Assembly (NCBI GenBank): GCA_947396885.1
Contig: OX377202.1
Span: 63,832,643-63,896,642, forward strand
DNA length: 64,000 nt
Direction: 5' to 3'
Origin: Heligmosomoides polygyrus polygyrus
Lineage: Eukaryota > Nematoda > Chromadorea > Rhabditida > Heligmosomidae
The notes beneath the pieces were generated by a model. It saw only the letters and a program-made list of their open reading frames with translations, searched no databases and was not told where the DNA came from. Shown in pieces: positions 1 through 12,595 of the stretch (position 1 is its first letter; every line of letters starts with the position of its first letter). Both the position numbers and the translations under genes were made by a program.

Positions 1-2214
1 ATTGGGTTTGGGTGGCAGCAAGGCCCCATGGACTTCGCGCTGAGCGTCCACACGTTTTTTTTTCGACCACAGAAGAGCATTCCGAAAAAAAGTAACTATG
101 GTTTTAGACTCCCAACACGGGACCCTACCTGTAAAAATTGCATCGCAAAAGCTCACCGCCACTCTGGAAGCTCTCGCTGTCAGAGCAATTCCAAAGTAGG
201 GCGGTTGGAAATTTATGATAAAAAAACCCCAAAAGCATTGAAATAGCCTTGAAGGCTTCGCGTTTCTCAGTAAGAAAACATAGAGGCGTAGTGAATGCCC
301 ATTCGACTAATAGGTTCGATCCTATATACATTGTGCTCTCGGAGTATTCTTGGCATGATATAGCACTGACAACGTACGCCCTGCTAGAGATACTCCGAAA
401 GAGATGTTCTGGGAAATAAGCTGCTCTAATCGCCAAATCCTGCTCCAGTCATTTTTTGGACCACCCATGGCGAAAGTACGTTGTTTTGGTGATGCTGTGT
501 GCACACTTGTGTAGATCTCAAAGGGACGAATCCAATGGTGCCAACCTCTTAAAAAAAAACATGGAACTGAAGCAGTTATGAGCAAGCGACGGATCGCGAC
601 GTCGCATACCGCCGTTTTGACTGCGCAACGTATGCGGTATTGTAGGAATCTGTAACATGCAGTCACCCCGGCTGTCGAAGAAGCACGTACTTCAGACATG
701 ACACGTTAAAAAGCGACTACCAAGGCGTATAACTGCTGTGATAGGCATCTAGTATCAGGCAGCAACCGGTTTCAAGCTTTCAAAACATGTGCGGTTAAGG
801 CACTGCGATTTCTATACAAATGCAGCGCCTCTAGCTGTGAGCTGAAATCAGTTATAACGTGCGCCTAATGAAAATTGCTGCGCCGCAAACTGAAGGTAAC
901 TATACCATTCTTCTGGTATCTTTTTCGCACTTTGCCAAGCAGGGCTTTTTGCGTGTTCATTGTATGTTTACTATTTTCCTACAACCGTTCGTTTGATGTT
1001 GACGGTGAGGCGAGTAGCGTTATTGGCACCGTTTGAATTAGGGATCCTTGTCCTTACCGGTTTCGTTATAAGGTTATTACTTCACGTTCTCAACCGAGAA
1101 GGTTGTCACATCGAACACGACTTGCACAGTCGTTGATTTTGAGACCTAAAACTATTAGGCAACTAAAAATACTTAAGTTATGTCCTCTCTGCTTGTTTGT
1201 TGAATACATCAATTAGGCAGCTATCACACAATTTGCGGATTATTAGTGGTATTGTCTGAGAGAAGAAGAGGTTTAGGGCTGGTCTTGCGCATCCTCCAAG
1301 AAGTTATGGAACTTAACCGAATAGTTTTTCACTTTTCTAGTAGAGAGCGAAACGGTTATCAGCCTAATAAAAAATTCTCAGTGCCAGCGATGAAGAGAGA
1401 AGACCATCGAAACCAGAGATAAAACGCAGCCCTCTGTCTCTCTCGAACACGCTCAACAAACTCCGAACTCAACGCTAAAAATACTGGTTTTATGCTTAAG
1501 GATGGAGCTATTTCTGCGTTGCACGTTCCACATGGTTGCTGCGAGCCTTAGGTGCTGAAATATGCCATGAACCTGAAGTAGAACTAAGTATAAGCTTCAT
1601 GTTGCCTTCTATAGCAACCGATGAAGGCTCTCGTTGACTAAATCTTTTAATCTTGCAGTCCTGTGTATGATGAAGACAATCCACAGTACGTTAAGTAGCC
1701 ACAGAAATCCTGAAGCTAACGAATTTTCGTTTGGAGAAATTGACAGACATCATGGAAGGGAGTGAAATCCGTGTTGGGCTGCTTTTCTATCTGAAGGGAA
1801 TAGAGATTCCTCAAAAGAGGCGCTGGCGTCTTAATGAATTGTTTGATGAACTTCGAATCTTCTGAACTGTATGTATTCCTCGTCTTGTTTCTCAGTTTGT
1901 ATTTCCTTCTCCCCCTCAGGAAAGGCACTGGACACCAGGAAGCTCTCACCAAACTAGTTTGAATAGGAGAAGCACTTTCATGCTCCCATCGAACCAATGG
2001 AGCAAGGCAGTGTTAAAGACACTGAAGTGAATTTCCAACTGACTTCTTTCACTGATCCATGAACTTACAAGCCAGCTAGAACAGAAAAGTAACCGACTAC
2101 GCATTTTCCTTGCACTTTCTGACCTTGCACTGACGATTTATTGTTCTATTCTTTCTGCGCCGAGGTTGGTAAGTACAATCTAAGGATACTAGGTGACCAT
2201 GGGACTTTGAGATT
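1..2214. other. Intergenic stretch with no recognised feature
   Basis: Short open frames occur on both strands, but none shows a family motif, a signal peptide or a convincing splice arrangement. An isolated B-box-like GGTTCGATCC near 312-321 has no matching A box or acceptor stem, so I do not call a tRNA. Confidence 0.5.
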
Positions 2215-2525
2215 ACATTATAGGATGCGGCTTCGAATGCTGACTCCAATATGTGCTCCGTTTCTGCTGGACGCATCTGTGAACGGAGTTATGGACGAAT
2301 TTAATTTGGTCCCTTTCCCTCTAGCTGCACGCAGAGAAGGCCAATCAGAAGAGAGCGAGCTCAAGTAGGCTGCCGGCCGAGCAGTGGTGGCGCAGGGGTA
2401 GAGGAGCGGCGTGTTGAGACGAGGTAGTTTGTGGCTCGACTCCCCAGTGGTGCAAGACTCTTGCACTTCCTAAAAGGATCTGTCACTATCAAACAACGCT
2501 CTCTGTGTCAATGGACCAATGGAAA
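2215..2525 (+). repeat. SINE family B copy, upstream segment plus tRNA-like head
   Basis: A segment containing GGCTTCGAATGCTGACTCC is followed by a tRNA-like head: an A-box-like GTGGCGCAGGGGTAG near 2389 and a B-box-like GGCTCGACTCC near 2432. It then runs into TTCCTAAAAGGATC. The same order of blocks recurs at 2690-3000 (-) and 30775-31335 (-). The body after the head breaks off early, so this copy is truncated. A tRNA-derived origin is inferred from the box spacing. Confidence 0.6.
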
Positions 2526-2689
2526 GGATCACCAGAAAGGAGACCAGAGCAGTCGCCGCGAACAGCTGCTATGTCCTAAGCTCCTCGTAGTGCCCAGTTG
2601 CTAGTATAATGCCTGTTTGGTTTTCGCCACGTTTATAGCAACTATTCACAACAAATTGGATCTCCGTGCCACTACGAAACTGTCAGTGT

Positions 2690-3000
2690 GGAGACGAGCC
2701 TTTGACATAGAGAGCTTTTGTTGATCGCGATCCATTTCTAGGAGATGCAAAAATCCCACATCACATGGGATCGAACAACAAACTACTACGTCACGCCACG
2801 CCGCTCCTCCATCCCCTGTGCTACCACTGCTCGGCGTACTGCGCAGTCTCCACCCTAGTTGAGTTCGCTTTCTTGTGAGGCCCGCTCCGCGTGCGCTAGA
2901 GGGCAAAGGAGCCAAACTGAAAATGGACCATAACTCTGTGTCACAGATGCGTATAGCAAACATGGAGCACAAATTTGGAATCAGCGTCCGAACCCACATT
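2690..3000 (-). repeat. SINE family B copy, inverted relative to its neighbour
   Basis: Read on the minus strand this copy has the conserved upstream segment (TTCGGACGCTGATTCC), then AGTGGTAGCACAGGGGATGG as A box, then GTTCGATCCCA as B box and GGGATTTTTGCATCTCC. It lies head to head with family B sequence on its right and is inverted relative to the copy at 2215. The body is truncated. Confidence 0.6.
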
Positions 3001-3224
3001 CGGTGATTTTTCTGTCACAACGCAGGGTCAGATAACTACGCTTAGAATAAAAGAAAGCAACGCATTGCGCTATCTATCGACAGAATACCCACAATGGCAG
3101 TTCCAAAGGCGACCACCTAAACTTCCTTTCCCACCCGTTTTACATCATCTCAAATTTCGCCTTAGGCCTTCAGACGCTTGATTATCCAACTTTCTATAAC
3201 CACTGTGTCTCAGCAGATAAAACA

Positions 3225-3690
3225 CCAGTGGGACCAGTGGTAGTGCAGGGGATCGGGCGGGGCGGGGATGGGGCGTGGTGTGAAGGGATAGTTTGCTGTT
3301 CACTCCCGGATTTTCGCACTTCCTAAAAAAGACCTTCCACGGTCAGCCAAAGCTCTCCAGTCAAATCGCAGCGGAAAATACATCCCATGGTTGTCCTAGG
3401 AAGACCAGAATTAATATCTTGCCGCTTTTCGAAGAACATGAAAGAAACCCTTCCCCCTTGCTCAGCTTCTTGTTGGAATTCCCGCATACCCACAGAATAT
3501 AAATGGGCTGAATAAAACCATTCCAAAAGTAATTGTAGAGGTTTTTTAAACGATATTTAATACTAGCAGCGATTGAATTCTTGATTTTCATGGAAATCAT
3601 CTTGTCAAAGTGGCTAGACGTGGTTGTTTTTCTTCAGATCTCTTCTTCCGCCAGCCAATGAAGTCCTAAACATTGGGGAGATCGGGATGT
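3225..3690 (+). repeat. SINE family B copy with the longest body
   Basis: A tRNA-like head (GTGGTAGTGCAGGGG as A box, GTTCACTCCCG as B box) is followed by about 370 bp of body. The body ends with TCTTCTTCCGCCAGCCAATG. It matches, in opposite orientation, 30410-30720 and 30775-31000. Short open frames within it are by-products of the repeat. Confidence 0.65.
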
Positions 3691-4865
3691 TGCTTCTCTT
3701 TTCCAATATGCTGGTTGGCCGTGTGAGGAATTTCTAGGTGTCTGTCCGTGTTTTCCTTATAGGAATGGCATAATTTTCTAACTGCATCTGACAAGGAACG
3801 TCTGTGAATTTACCGCAATAATTCCCAACACATTACCTAAACAGTAATGTAGGCCATCTAACAAGGAGTCAGGCACATCTACCGTAAACTCCCGTAATCA
3901 ACCGAAATTTAAAATTTTTTTTGATGTCATCTCATTGTCAAAACTAATGGAGAGCAGCTCAAAGAGGGTATATAGGAACAGCATCTATCGAGAGCTTTCC
4001 CAGCGAGACAGACATGGTTTATTGAACACGCGACATAACTCCACGTGACAAAACTAGCCTCTTCAACATCTAAATCAGGGTGAAAGCGAAGTTTGCAAGA
4101 GGAACACACTACAGAAGACGTTTCGAGTTTACAGGATTGCGTACTTCTCTCCCCACTGCAAGTCCATGCGGCGTCCAAGTTCATTTGTATCGCCACATGT
4201 TGTGCTCAGGAGAGGTAGTTTTACCATTAGTAAAAAAGTTATCGCTCGTTAAACTCATGACGCAAACCTAGCTGCCACATAGTATTTGCTTGAGAACGGA
4301 CAATTCGACCGTTCCTCCAAAGTGGTCGAGACATTGGGTCTAAAATAAGCATTTTCACGAAGCGAGCACTTAACGACAGATGCAAAAAACACCCTCTGAT
4401 TTAAAAAAAATCAGAAGTTTCTTTGAAACAGTGGAGTCATATTCGGTAGTAATTTTGCTTCGGCCCATTACATAATAGCTACTGGAACAGAGTATTTTGT
4501 AAGACATTTCTAAACATATGCTTTTGTTTTAAGTAGATAGTTGCTATTTATCAGAGCACTATCCTTCCTTCTGCTGTGTTCACCGACATCGACTTCAGGA
4601 AAACCATCTTTGCATAGGTCTTCCTTAAGGTGATTAAACAGTGAATAACATGCAAGGTTCCCAAGATTTATGGCAATATCTAGCTAGGCTTGATAAACTG
4701 CACTGGATTTTCCAGAGCACATATAAGCCGGCAGTCAGGCCTGGCTAGTAACTCCGGGCTATGTTAGGCTATGTTAGTGACCTCTCAATTGCCGCGTGAT
4801 CGTCGCGATGGCCTGGAACCAGCGGTGCTCTGATGGTCGCGTGTGGCACCTGGAGGTAGACGGCA
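3691..4865. other. Intergenic stretch with no recognised feature
   Basis: AT-rich sequence with only short open frames on both strands and no motif I can assign. It separates the family B cluster from the gene that starts near 4866. Confidence 0.45.
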
Positions 4866-5946
4866 ATGCCCGCAGGAGAGACGAGGCTTGTGGAGCAGAA
4901 TAAAAGAGGAACTGCGGAGGCACTCGACCGCTCTAGGCATGTACCACTGTCGGAACTACGCCACTTCAGCTAACAACTGCGACTTCTTCTTGGAAACATC
5001 GGATGGATCATCGCAGCAGGCATCCGGTAGGTATGTGCTTCCTTGGCTTTTGCGTTTTGCGCTCTCAGTTGGAATGTTTCATCTTTACGAACGGACTGGA
5101 GACGCGACTTCTCTCGCCTAGTGCAGACAGATTGGGCGCAGTGCTGACCGAGTCAGAAGGAAAGCTGCGGCTCTTTCAAAACACTCTACGAGAAGAGGAA
5201 GCGCTCATGACGGAATGGGAGACGCAGATGGAACTCATGAAAATCACGATAGACGGACGGTTAAGACAATTCTCGTTGAAAGAGGAAGGCAAGTGACGTT
5301 GGGCTCGCTTCGAAGCGACGACATTAAAAAGAATATTTGAATTAGAAGCATTCTCAAGCAGGGGCACTCCTGGCCTATTTCGAAAGAGTCTCCATTTTAA
5401 GCAGCCTTTTCGGCTATACTTCCTTTCAGCATTTTAGTTCAGTTGCCGCTTCGTTTGAAGCTTCATTATGATGCCTGCTACGTTCAGGTAGAGCACCACC
5501 CGACTATGAATTCGTCTCGTACGACGAAGTGACAGAAGTGCTCAAGAAGTTCCCCGACGATACAAGAGGATTTGCCCTCTCTTTGGATCGACTGTTGTTC
5601 ATCGACGAGCCATGGATAATGCAGATCCCGATGAAGAAACGTCTACGATGTACTGCCAAGATTCAGACTATCAAGGAAGTGAGTGTAATTTGTGTATTTT
5701 CCGCCGCTGCGTAGAGTTACACGTAAGAATAACAAATTCCAGTGCATCTTCTTCCACTACGGTGTCCCACGATCTCTCGAGAAAGACATCTGGAGGCTCG
5801 CCTGCACGGCGCTTGATGCTCGAGCTTCCCGGCTGAGAAAGTCGGCTGCGGCAGCAACTCCGAATTCTTTTCGAACGTCCACTCCCACATTGGATTTTCA
5901 GCATGGCGCCGGCTACTACAAGGGATTCGAGGACAACTTCATTTGA
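4866..5946 (+). CDS. Unrecognised multi-exon gene
   Basis: Three exons join in phase: 5069-5288 (after acceptor CTCTCAG, ends phase 1), 5488-5678 (after CGTTCAG, ends phase 0 at GTGAGT) and 5743-5946 (after ATTCCAG, ends at TGA). The intron at 5289-5487 begins with GCAAGT instead of GT; using it makes the phases agree exactly. The first exon is uncertain. An ATG at 4866 with an in-frame stop upstream gives 25 codons to a weak donor at 4941. The product is about 230 residues. It contains a charged, probably helical stretch (LREEEALMTEWETQMELMK), then DYEFVSYDEV, FALSLDRLLFIDEPWIMQIP and, near the C terminus, DIWRLACTALDARASRLRK. I do not recognise the family. Codon use and splicing look like a real gene rather than an element. 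Confidence 0.72.
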
Positions 5947-6116
5947 GTGGCAGGAACGACTTGCCGGAAACCTCAGATTTCTATTAGCGTTTCTATTAGC
6001 TTCCTCAGAGCATGATTTCCTGTCTTTGATTTTACGATTTTCCTTTCATGGGTAGACGAAATTGAACTATTAGCATACTTGTTCAATTACCAGAATGTTC
6101 TGCCACCGTGTTCATT

Positions 6117-6122
6117 AATAAA
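6117..6122 (+). terminator. Poly(A) signal AATAAA
   Basis: AATAAA lies about 170 bases after the stop codon at 5946 in an AT-rich 3' region. It is the likely cleavage signal of the gene at 4866-5946. Confidence 0.5.
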
Positions 6123-8490
6123 TCTTAGCCTTTCTGAAGCTGTATTTACAACTTCCCTGCCAACAAATTAGAAGTAAGCAATGAATGAGCTGCATGTGAA
6201 TGGAGAACACCCCCGGTGAAATGGGTAAATGGGGGCGACGATGCTCTGTGGGAGAATGCTCTTCCTTCCAACAGAAATGTGAGCACGAGACCAAATAGCT
6301 CAGTAATTTATTCTATTACATAAGTACCCCCTGTTGGTTTTTTTAAGCAGAGTTAAAGAAGGTGCCATTCTTTACACTATAACATCGCGTTCCTTCATAT
6401 TTGCGCCCTCGTTTTCCTCTATTATCAATTTTCCGGATCACCGATTGACGTTTAACAGCTGGCTGGGTTTCTGCACTTGATAGTGCTCACATCATAATTC
6501 TGTTCACGAGGTATGTCTACGATAATTCATTCAGGGCATTCTAAATGTTTTCGAAATTTGCCTTCAATAAATGGCTTAAAGAAAACGTTCAATAAACAAA
6601 TCTGGAGTTGTTCGGGAATTTTTCGAATATTTGTGGAGTTTCATTTCTGAACTCACAGGTCCAGAGGCAAGAAACGAATATACATGTAATTAGGTTCTGA
6701 CCAAATGGGCTAAACGGATTCTTCTTCACCCGAGCGAACTGCTGGAGACCATTACGAATTGCACCGTTCGTCATCCGCTGGAGCACTTCATGGATTTCGC
6801 TTTTTCGATAAACTGCTCAATTATAGAACAGCCGAGTTTCTCTGAGACAAATCCTCAGTTCTCCTCTCTAAGACATATTGGGTATAGCTCTGTTTTGAGT
6901 TTCGGGTAGCACTGGAGTCTTACCATTTCTTTGTCGAGACGAGAGCGATCTATGCACCGTCATACGAGTGCGGCTCGACAAGCGTCAACTTTCTTTAACT
7001 CGAGCAGTCTACCTCCAAGAGTAACTGACATGGAAATAGGCGCATCTCGAAACTCGGCCCAGAGCACGAGAGCAGTAAACGTGGGTTCCGCATCGCTGGA
7101 CGAAAGCCTGCCTTAAAACGACCGTCTCGCCGATAACGAATAGAAGACTACCTTCTTATTTTTCTACAAACATCTCTTTAGGCGTTTTTTTTTTTTTGCT
7201 GCAACAGTTTGCGCATCCAATAGTGATCTGTTTGTAAAAAGGTTTGGAAGACCTGAGAGAGTGGTAAGGACGGCCCGGCGGCGTTCAGTTGTAGATTTCT
7301 CAGCAGTTTCTATTAATTACTTTTTCTTTAAGTTAAATTTCTTTAACCCCTATAGTGCACATTATTTTGAGCAATAACTAAATTCATTGCTTGAGAAGTT
7401 ACCCAAAATTTTCGTTTCACTGTGATAAAGTGGTAAGGACGGCCTATGAGGTGATTTTTCCATCCCTCATAATGTTCACAGTAGTAATCTGTTGACTCTT
7501 GTTTGCTTCTTTAGATACTTCCTATGCTCTTATCTATTTCCTTATCTAGAGTGCTGTTCCAGGCAACAAGAAACAAGGGGTGAAACTGGAACGAATCCGA
7601 AAAACATTCACAAAGGTACATTGTGGCGCAGATTGGATGACATGGTTTGGCAGCTCACTCCGGCTTACCGAGGGCCTAAAGCTGACATATCTATGATTCT
7701 GGTGTACATTCGAGCAACTGCCGACATCACATTTTGCTCCCATCTGCTTGTGCATGTTCCGCATGTTCTTATTGAAGCACAGGTGACCTAGTTCCAGTAG
7801 CGACTCGCTGGTAGACCTAGTTTGTTCTAAATTTTTTTCGATTGTCAAACGATCCCAAAAACGAAATGATCAAAATTTTTCTCTTTTTTGCGTTTTTTTA
7901 GGTGCCCCTTTGGCTACAACATCCGCGTGAGCCGAGTTGCCACCCGCTGGTAATGGTGACCTTCTCAAAAATGTACAAGTGAGATTTACTGCGAGTTGCT
8001 TTTACATACTCGTAGCTTCAGGAAGATCTCGGTCAGGGTGGCACAAGTTTCAGCATTATTCCAGAGACCTAATCTTACACGGAGATTATAATCCTACGTT
8101 TTCTCCAACTTCTCTCTTCTTGAGACCTCGCCATGGTTAGTTATTGTTTTCTTATTAATACTGCGCCAACACGAGGCTTTTAAAGCGGGTATTCATTCGG
8201 CCAAACATTTCGACGGAGACGTTGTTTTCAGGGGCCTGAATGTGGCGCTAGGTTTTTTTTGACATGCAATTTACATCGCCAAGCGGTTTGTCTGCTCTAG
8301 CGGTTTTGGCGACCAATCGTCAAATACTGGAGGAGGGAGATAAGCTCACCCATAGATCCACCACCACCAGAGCGTGATCACCCTCTATTAGAAGACCAGT
8401 AAGAGCGAATGAAACACACTTTCATCGTCATCGTCAGTCATCGTATAACTAGACATTCCTAGACATGCGCAATAGTTGACTGGTCGGGCT
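6123..8490. other. Non-coding stretch with weak coding-like segments
   Basis: Two segments look slightly coding but are not assigned. The frame at 6931-7116 is Ser/Arg-rich and ends in a stop. The frame up to 7788 (LWRRLDDMVWQLTPAYRG onward) ends at a possible GTGACC donor. Neither has a recognised domain or a consistent partner exon. A poly-T run lies near 7185. Confidence 0.35.
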
Positions 8491-8494
8491 GGAG

Positions 8495-8820
8495 TTCCCT
8501 TGTAACGGATACACTCATAGCGGTCGTTCAGTGCTGGATTTCCTCTAAAAATCCAGAGCGCTTCTAATGCCTTCCTCGCAGACATCTCCTCTACGGTCAA
8601 ATTCTTACCCTTGACACCAAAGTCATTACCACCATACACATCGACCCAAGTGGGCTACCTAATGATCCACGCATTTTACTAGCAAGGTGTTCTACGCATT
8701 GCTAGCATCCTTCCAGGCTCCCCAACGTAAGCTGCGCCGCATGTAGTGCACTCGAGCTCATAGATTACTCCGGTCTTGGCAATCCCCAATGTCGCCATTT
8801 GGACATACAGTGCAATTCTC
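8495..8820 (-). pseudogene. Penelope-like element remnant, GIY-YIG region
   Basis: On the minus strand, split over several frames, are three blocks in the order expected for the C-terminal part of a Penelope-like element. They are a Cys-rich linker (NCTVCPNGDIGDC), the nuclease start VIYELECTTCGAAYVGEPGR, and a downstream block (SARKALEALWIFRGNP). Two or more frameshifts separate them, and an EHLASKMRGSLGSPLG-like stretch lies between the second and third. The reverse transcriptase is absent, so this is a dead, 5'-truncated copy. A different GIY-YIG-carrying element is possible. Confidence 0.6.
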
Positions 8821-9399
8821 CGAAAGGCACTGCCTATCATGAAGTCTGTTTCGAACCAGTATCCGCGTGATGTTGTCGCTGGGAATGTTACCAACACAAC
8901 ATCATCCTGCAACTGTGCGTGTTCGATATCTTTTTTGGAACGCGGCCGTAAGCTTAACGGAGAAGGGAAGAACAAGAGGTAGTCTTCTTTGGCGCGTTGT
9001 TTCACGGAAAGTAGTATGGAGTCTTCTTAGTCTTTTCAGTCTTATCCCACGTTTTCTGTATAGGCTGTTCGGGCAATATCTCGTACTCTTTCGCAAGGAA
9101 ATTCATTGGCGCAACTGTTCTGCCTTTATGTTTTTCGTTTTTTTGCAAGGTTATTTGCAGGATCGCTCCGTTTTGCACCCAGTTTCACTGCTTCATGCAC
9201 CTTTGTTCAATATTCGTGTTGCACTTTACTCGCGCTGATTAATGTTATGAACGGTAGCCATTTCTCAGCTTCCCTGCTTCTAATACAATCAAAAATATAA
9301 AATAAATCCTTTGGATAACGACCATTTTAAATCTTGATCTAAGACCAAATTGGAGGAAACAGTACTGGTTTGACCAATGCAAGCTGCGATGCTTTTATT

Positions 9400-9535
9400 T
9401 TCGAATAATATGGCTCCGCACCGAGGTTCGAATTTGAACGACGGATTTTTGGAAATCATCTATTTTCGAATTCGAATGAATATAAGTTTCGAATAATCGA
9501 CTATTTGAATAATTATTCGAATTCGAGCACAACTG
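9400..9535. repeat. Word repeat built from TTCGAA/ATTCGAAT
   Basis: The stretch consists of overlapping copies of ATTCGAA-type words with no fixed period, ending in CGAGCACAACTGG. It resembles the other word repeats at 13155, 26820, 40420, 41740 and 44284 in style but uses a different word. Confidence 0.5.
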
Positions 9536-9818
9536 GAATGGGGGACTTCATGAAGTAGAATAGAGTGAAAAGAAACTCGATGTGTGAAATCAAGCAGTTC
9601 AGTCTTCTATGACTTGTGGAATGCAATGTAGATGAAAAATGCTGGCCAGTAAAGCCAGCTCATGCGTTAAAGTCGCGTTCCTTGTTTTCCAGCCCAAGAT
9701 GGAAGGAAATCATTTCATTTTTCTCAGAGGCCGTTGGGGGCGCAGTTTCACTCACTACAACGCATACAGCGTCGTCCTGTTGAGTCATCTGCATTCCCGC
9801 GATAGCGAAGCAATCCAG

Positions 9819-9971
9819 GGGCCGGATTCATCAACGACTAACCCGCGGGTATAGGGGTAGAGATGATCACGATGAAGCCTCCGTCTCTGATTCTTACCTT
9901 ATCTCTACCTGACTCTTATCTTATCTCTACACCTTTTACCCGCATATCCACGTGTTTATGAATCCGGTCCC
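9819..9971. mobile_element. Small MITE with terminal inverted repeats
   Basis: Left end GGGGCCGGATTCAT is inverted at the right end as ATGAATCCGGTCCC. Internal parts also pair (GCGGGTATAGGGGTAGAGAT against TCTCTACACCTTTTACCCGC). A CAG next to both ends may be a 3-bp target duplication. There is no coding capacity. The superfamily is unknown. Confidence 0.6.
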
Positions 9972-10087
9972 AGAACGGTGAGAACGGGGTTATAGCGGCC
10001 ACCTGGGGCACCTGGCACGAAAATGTTAAACCAAGGAGATAACATTAGGTAAGTCCGGCCAGTTAATTTCCATTCTGTACTCTGTTT

Positions 10088-10325
10088 GACTGGGAGTGTA
10101 GCTCAGTCAGAATAGGCGCCGACTCCACCTCGAATTGAGAAAAGTTCGGCTCACGTTCAGGAAATCAGGTTTTCCTCTCTCATGTGGTATACGAAATGGT
10201 ACTTGTCAAAGAATGACAAAGGTCTGACAATGAGTGTTCGGTTGGCCACTGAAAAGTCACTGTGTAAGCGAAATACGCGTGCGAACTATCAGCACAGCAT
10301 CTCGTAGAAGTACTTAGCTCCCATG
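10088..10325 (+). repeat. SINE family A copy, diverged
   Basis: Head GAGTGTAGCTCAGTCAG matches the A-box region of family A, and AGTTCGGCTCAC the B-box region. The later body GGTTGGCCACTGAAAAGTCAC, then AAATACGCGTGCGAAC and CATCTCGTAGAAGTA, follow in the same order as in the 16145 copy. The TTTATCC tail is not visible. Confidence 0.55.
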
Positions 10326-11251
10326 AGGATTTAAATGACATGGAAATTGGTTGATCTCGACTTTTCTGTTGCCTTTTACCCTTAATTTTATACTTTTCTG
10401 CATTAACTCTGAAGTGTTTACTGTGAAGTTTCAGTTTATCTTTCAAATACACGCCTTGAGGATTCTCGATGGCATCGTCTTCACGGCCTTTTTGACGCTC
10501 TCCTCACTAGACGCTCCCGATTGTTGTTCTCTTCTGCACGTACCTGCCCAGGCGATATCTGTTTTCACGATGGCACATTCATTAGACGGAAACATTGTTA
10601 AAAACCGACAGCGGGTGTATTTGTCTAAGAATTCATTCGCATTTGATGGTTGGCTGCCGTCACATCCCTCCGCAACAATAACTTTATGATTCACCCAAGA
10701 TATAACAGAAGCTGTCATGTTAGTGATGTCGTCCTCACCAGTAGCGCTCTTCGGGGATGTCTGCTCCCGGAGCAAATCGAGAATCAGAACCGTAGCCTAA
10801 AGCAGTACAAGTTACGTGCTGGAATACATCTTCAATAGTAGCTAAAGTAGCTTGGATGAAATAAGTCCTTATATGGCTCTAAAACTTTCTGCAAATAGTT
10901 TCACATTATAAGGTATACCAGATACGGTACTGCTCTAGAGTAGCCTCCTACGGAGAGCAGGGCGCGTTCATTTAAAAACGTCGTCAAAATCATTTGTCGC
11001 GAAAGCGACCTTACACTGGGCTCCGGGTCGCATTTCTTCTACGGCACGGTCAAAGGGAACATGGCTGATGCGCCATTAATATAACAGTTTCACCAAAAAC
11101 CAGTCTGGAATGATAAATGTGTGCCTATTGTTGAACAGTGTGAATTACAATGCTGAAGGTCTGGAGATTTACTGAACGGATAATGTCTCCAAGGAAATGT
11201 TGCGAGTGTCTAAATAATTGCAGAAGACCATTAGAGTAACGAAGCAGTCTG
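10326..11251. other. Unassigned stretch with overlapping open frames
   Basis: Open frames of about 110 codons run on both strands (10351-10689 + and 10443-10775 -). Neither shows a domain I can name and the two largely overlap, so I do not call a gene. Confidence 0.35.
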
Positions 11252-11983
11252 CAGGGTGAGTAAAAAATATTGACGCACCTAATTTTTGTTTCCGCCCCAA
11301 CTTTCTCTTTCTACTTTTCAAAGTTTTTGTGTGTTATTTTTGTTGTCTGTATTGTGCTTAAAAAACACTCACGAAAAAACTGAAGAAACATGATCGTCGT
11401 CGTTACGGTGGCCCTTTTTTGTCTGTCACCCAAAGAGCTGAATATTTCCTTAACGAGAGAATTAGGCGCTGTTCGAAACGGTTGGTGAGGAAAGAGGTCA
11501 GCAACCCAAACGTCAGCCACGGCTCTGTCATAACAGATAATGATTACAAGATTTTCAAGCACGATAACGTTCGAATCCAAAATTACCAATCTCTGTCCGA
11601 TAACGGCAAACAGATAACGCGCGCAGGTGTGAACAGCTTCTCAGACGAGCACAGCTTAAACATGACTCCGCTGGATTACTCTTTTTAGGCGATTTTGGAG
11701 AATGAGTTCTGGGCTACTTTCAACAAAAGTGACAGGTCGCAGAAGGCTACCCTGTTGAAAGCACGAGACGAAATCCAAGCGAGTACTTGCGGCGCGTGCT
11801 CATGAATTTTTCCGTCGTTTTCGCTCCTGTATTCTCAGTAAAGAAGCCAATGTCGATTACGAGTTATTCTATCGTGTTTGCAAGATCATTTTCCATATTT
11901 CTCAAGTGGATATTTTAGTACTTACTTTGCATTACTATTTCCACAAACGTCATTTACTGCGTCAATACTTTTTACGCACCCTG
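11252..11983 (+). mobile_element. Tc1/mariner-type element remnant
   Basis: The ends form inverted repeats: CAGGGTGAGTAAAAAATATT then GACGCA at the left, and the complement of CAGGGTGCGTAAAAAGTATT then GACGCA at the right, with two differences over 26 bp. TA follows the right end; the left flank reads TG, probably a mutated TA. The internal frame 11419-11688 carries a transposase-like N-terminal region (ERIRRCSKRLVRK, NVSHGSV, NLSD-like spacing) and an FSDEHSL that resembles the usual FSDEK catalytic block. At 732 bp the element is internally deleted and inactive. Confidence 0.7.
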
Positions 11984-12324
11984 TAGTTTAAAACGCTAGG
12001 AAATTTTATGTTACACATCGAGATCACGCAGTACACTTGCCCTTCGTATCGGAATGTTTGCATGAATGGTTGCATAAATGGAATTTTCATGGTTCTGTAG
12101 CTGGAAAGATACACAAATGTTTGCTGCTGACGTTGACTTACTTTAACAGTACGAATAATGTTGATGGAATCAAATAATAGTGAGAACAGGACTGCAACAA
12201 CTATCGCTAAAGCTATAAACTGTGTCAGGCAGCAGTTTGGTCCACACTCAGATCAACAAAATTTCTTCACCTTCGCGGTTGGAGAATTGATACCATTTTT
12301 TTCTGAGGAGAATAATACATAGAC

Positions 12325-12422
12325 TTGTCCACCGCCTGGCCACCGAAAATCAACGTATAAGCCAAATACGCGTTCAAATTGTCTCCACGATTCTCCGTGG
12401 AAGCAGTGTGCTGGCGCGCCCC
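12325..12422 (+). repeat. SINE family A, 3' half
   Basis: The order GGCCACCGAAAATCA, AGCCAAATACGCGTTCAAAT, then GTGGAAGCAGTGTGCTGGCGC matches the second half of family A. The head is absent, so the copy is 5'-truncated or eroded. Confidence 0.5.
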
Positions 12423-12595
12423 AGACATGAATTACCTGACGTACCGTTCATCATTTATTCAACGTCTCTTACAGCTCACTCTTTCACGTTTGCCAATTCC
12501 TGCCTAATTTACCTGGTACCTAATATTGGGAGAGCACCTGAAAGCATAGCAAGACATTTTTTTACAATTGTCGACTACCTGTCAAATATGTTTAT

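Noticed and set aside
312..321. tRNA B box
   Set aside because: No A box at the right distance and no acceptor pairing.
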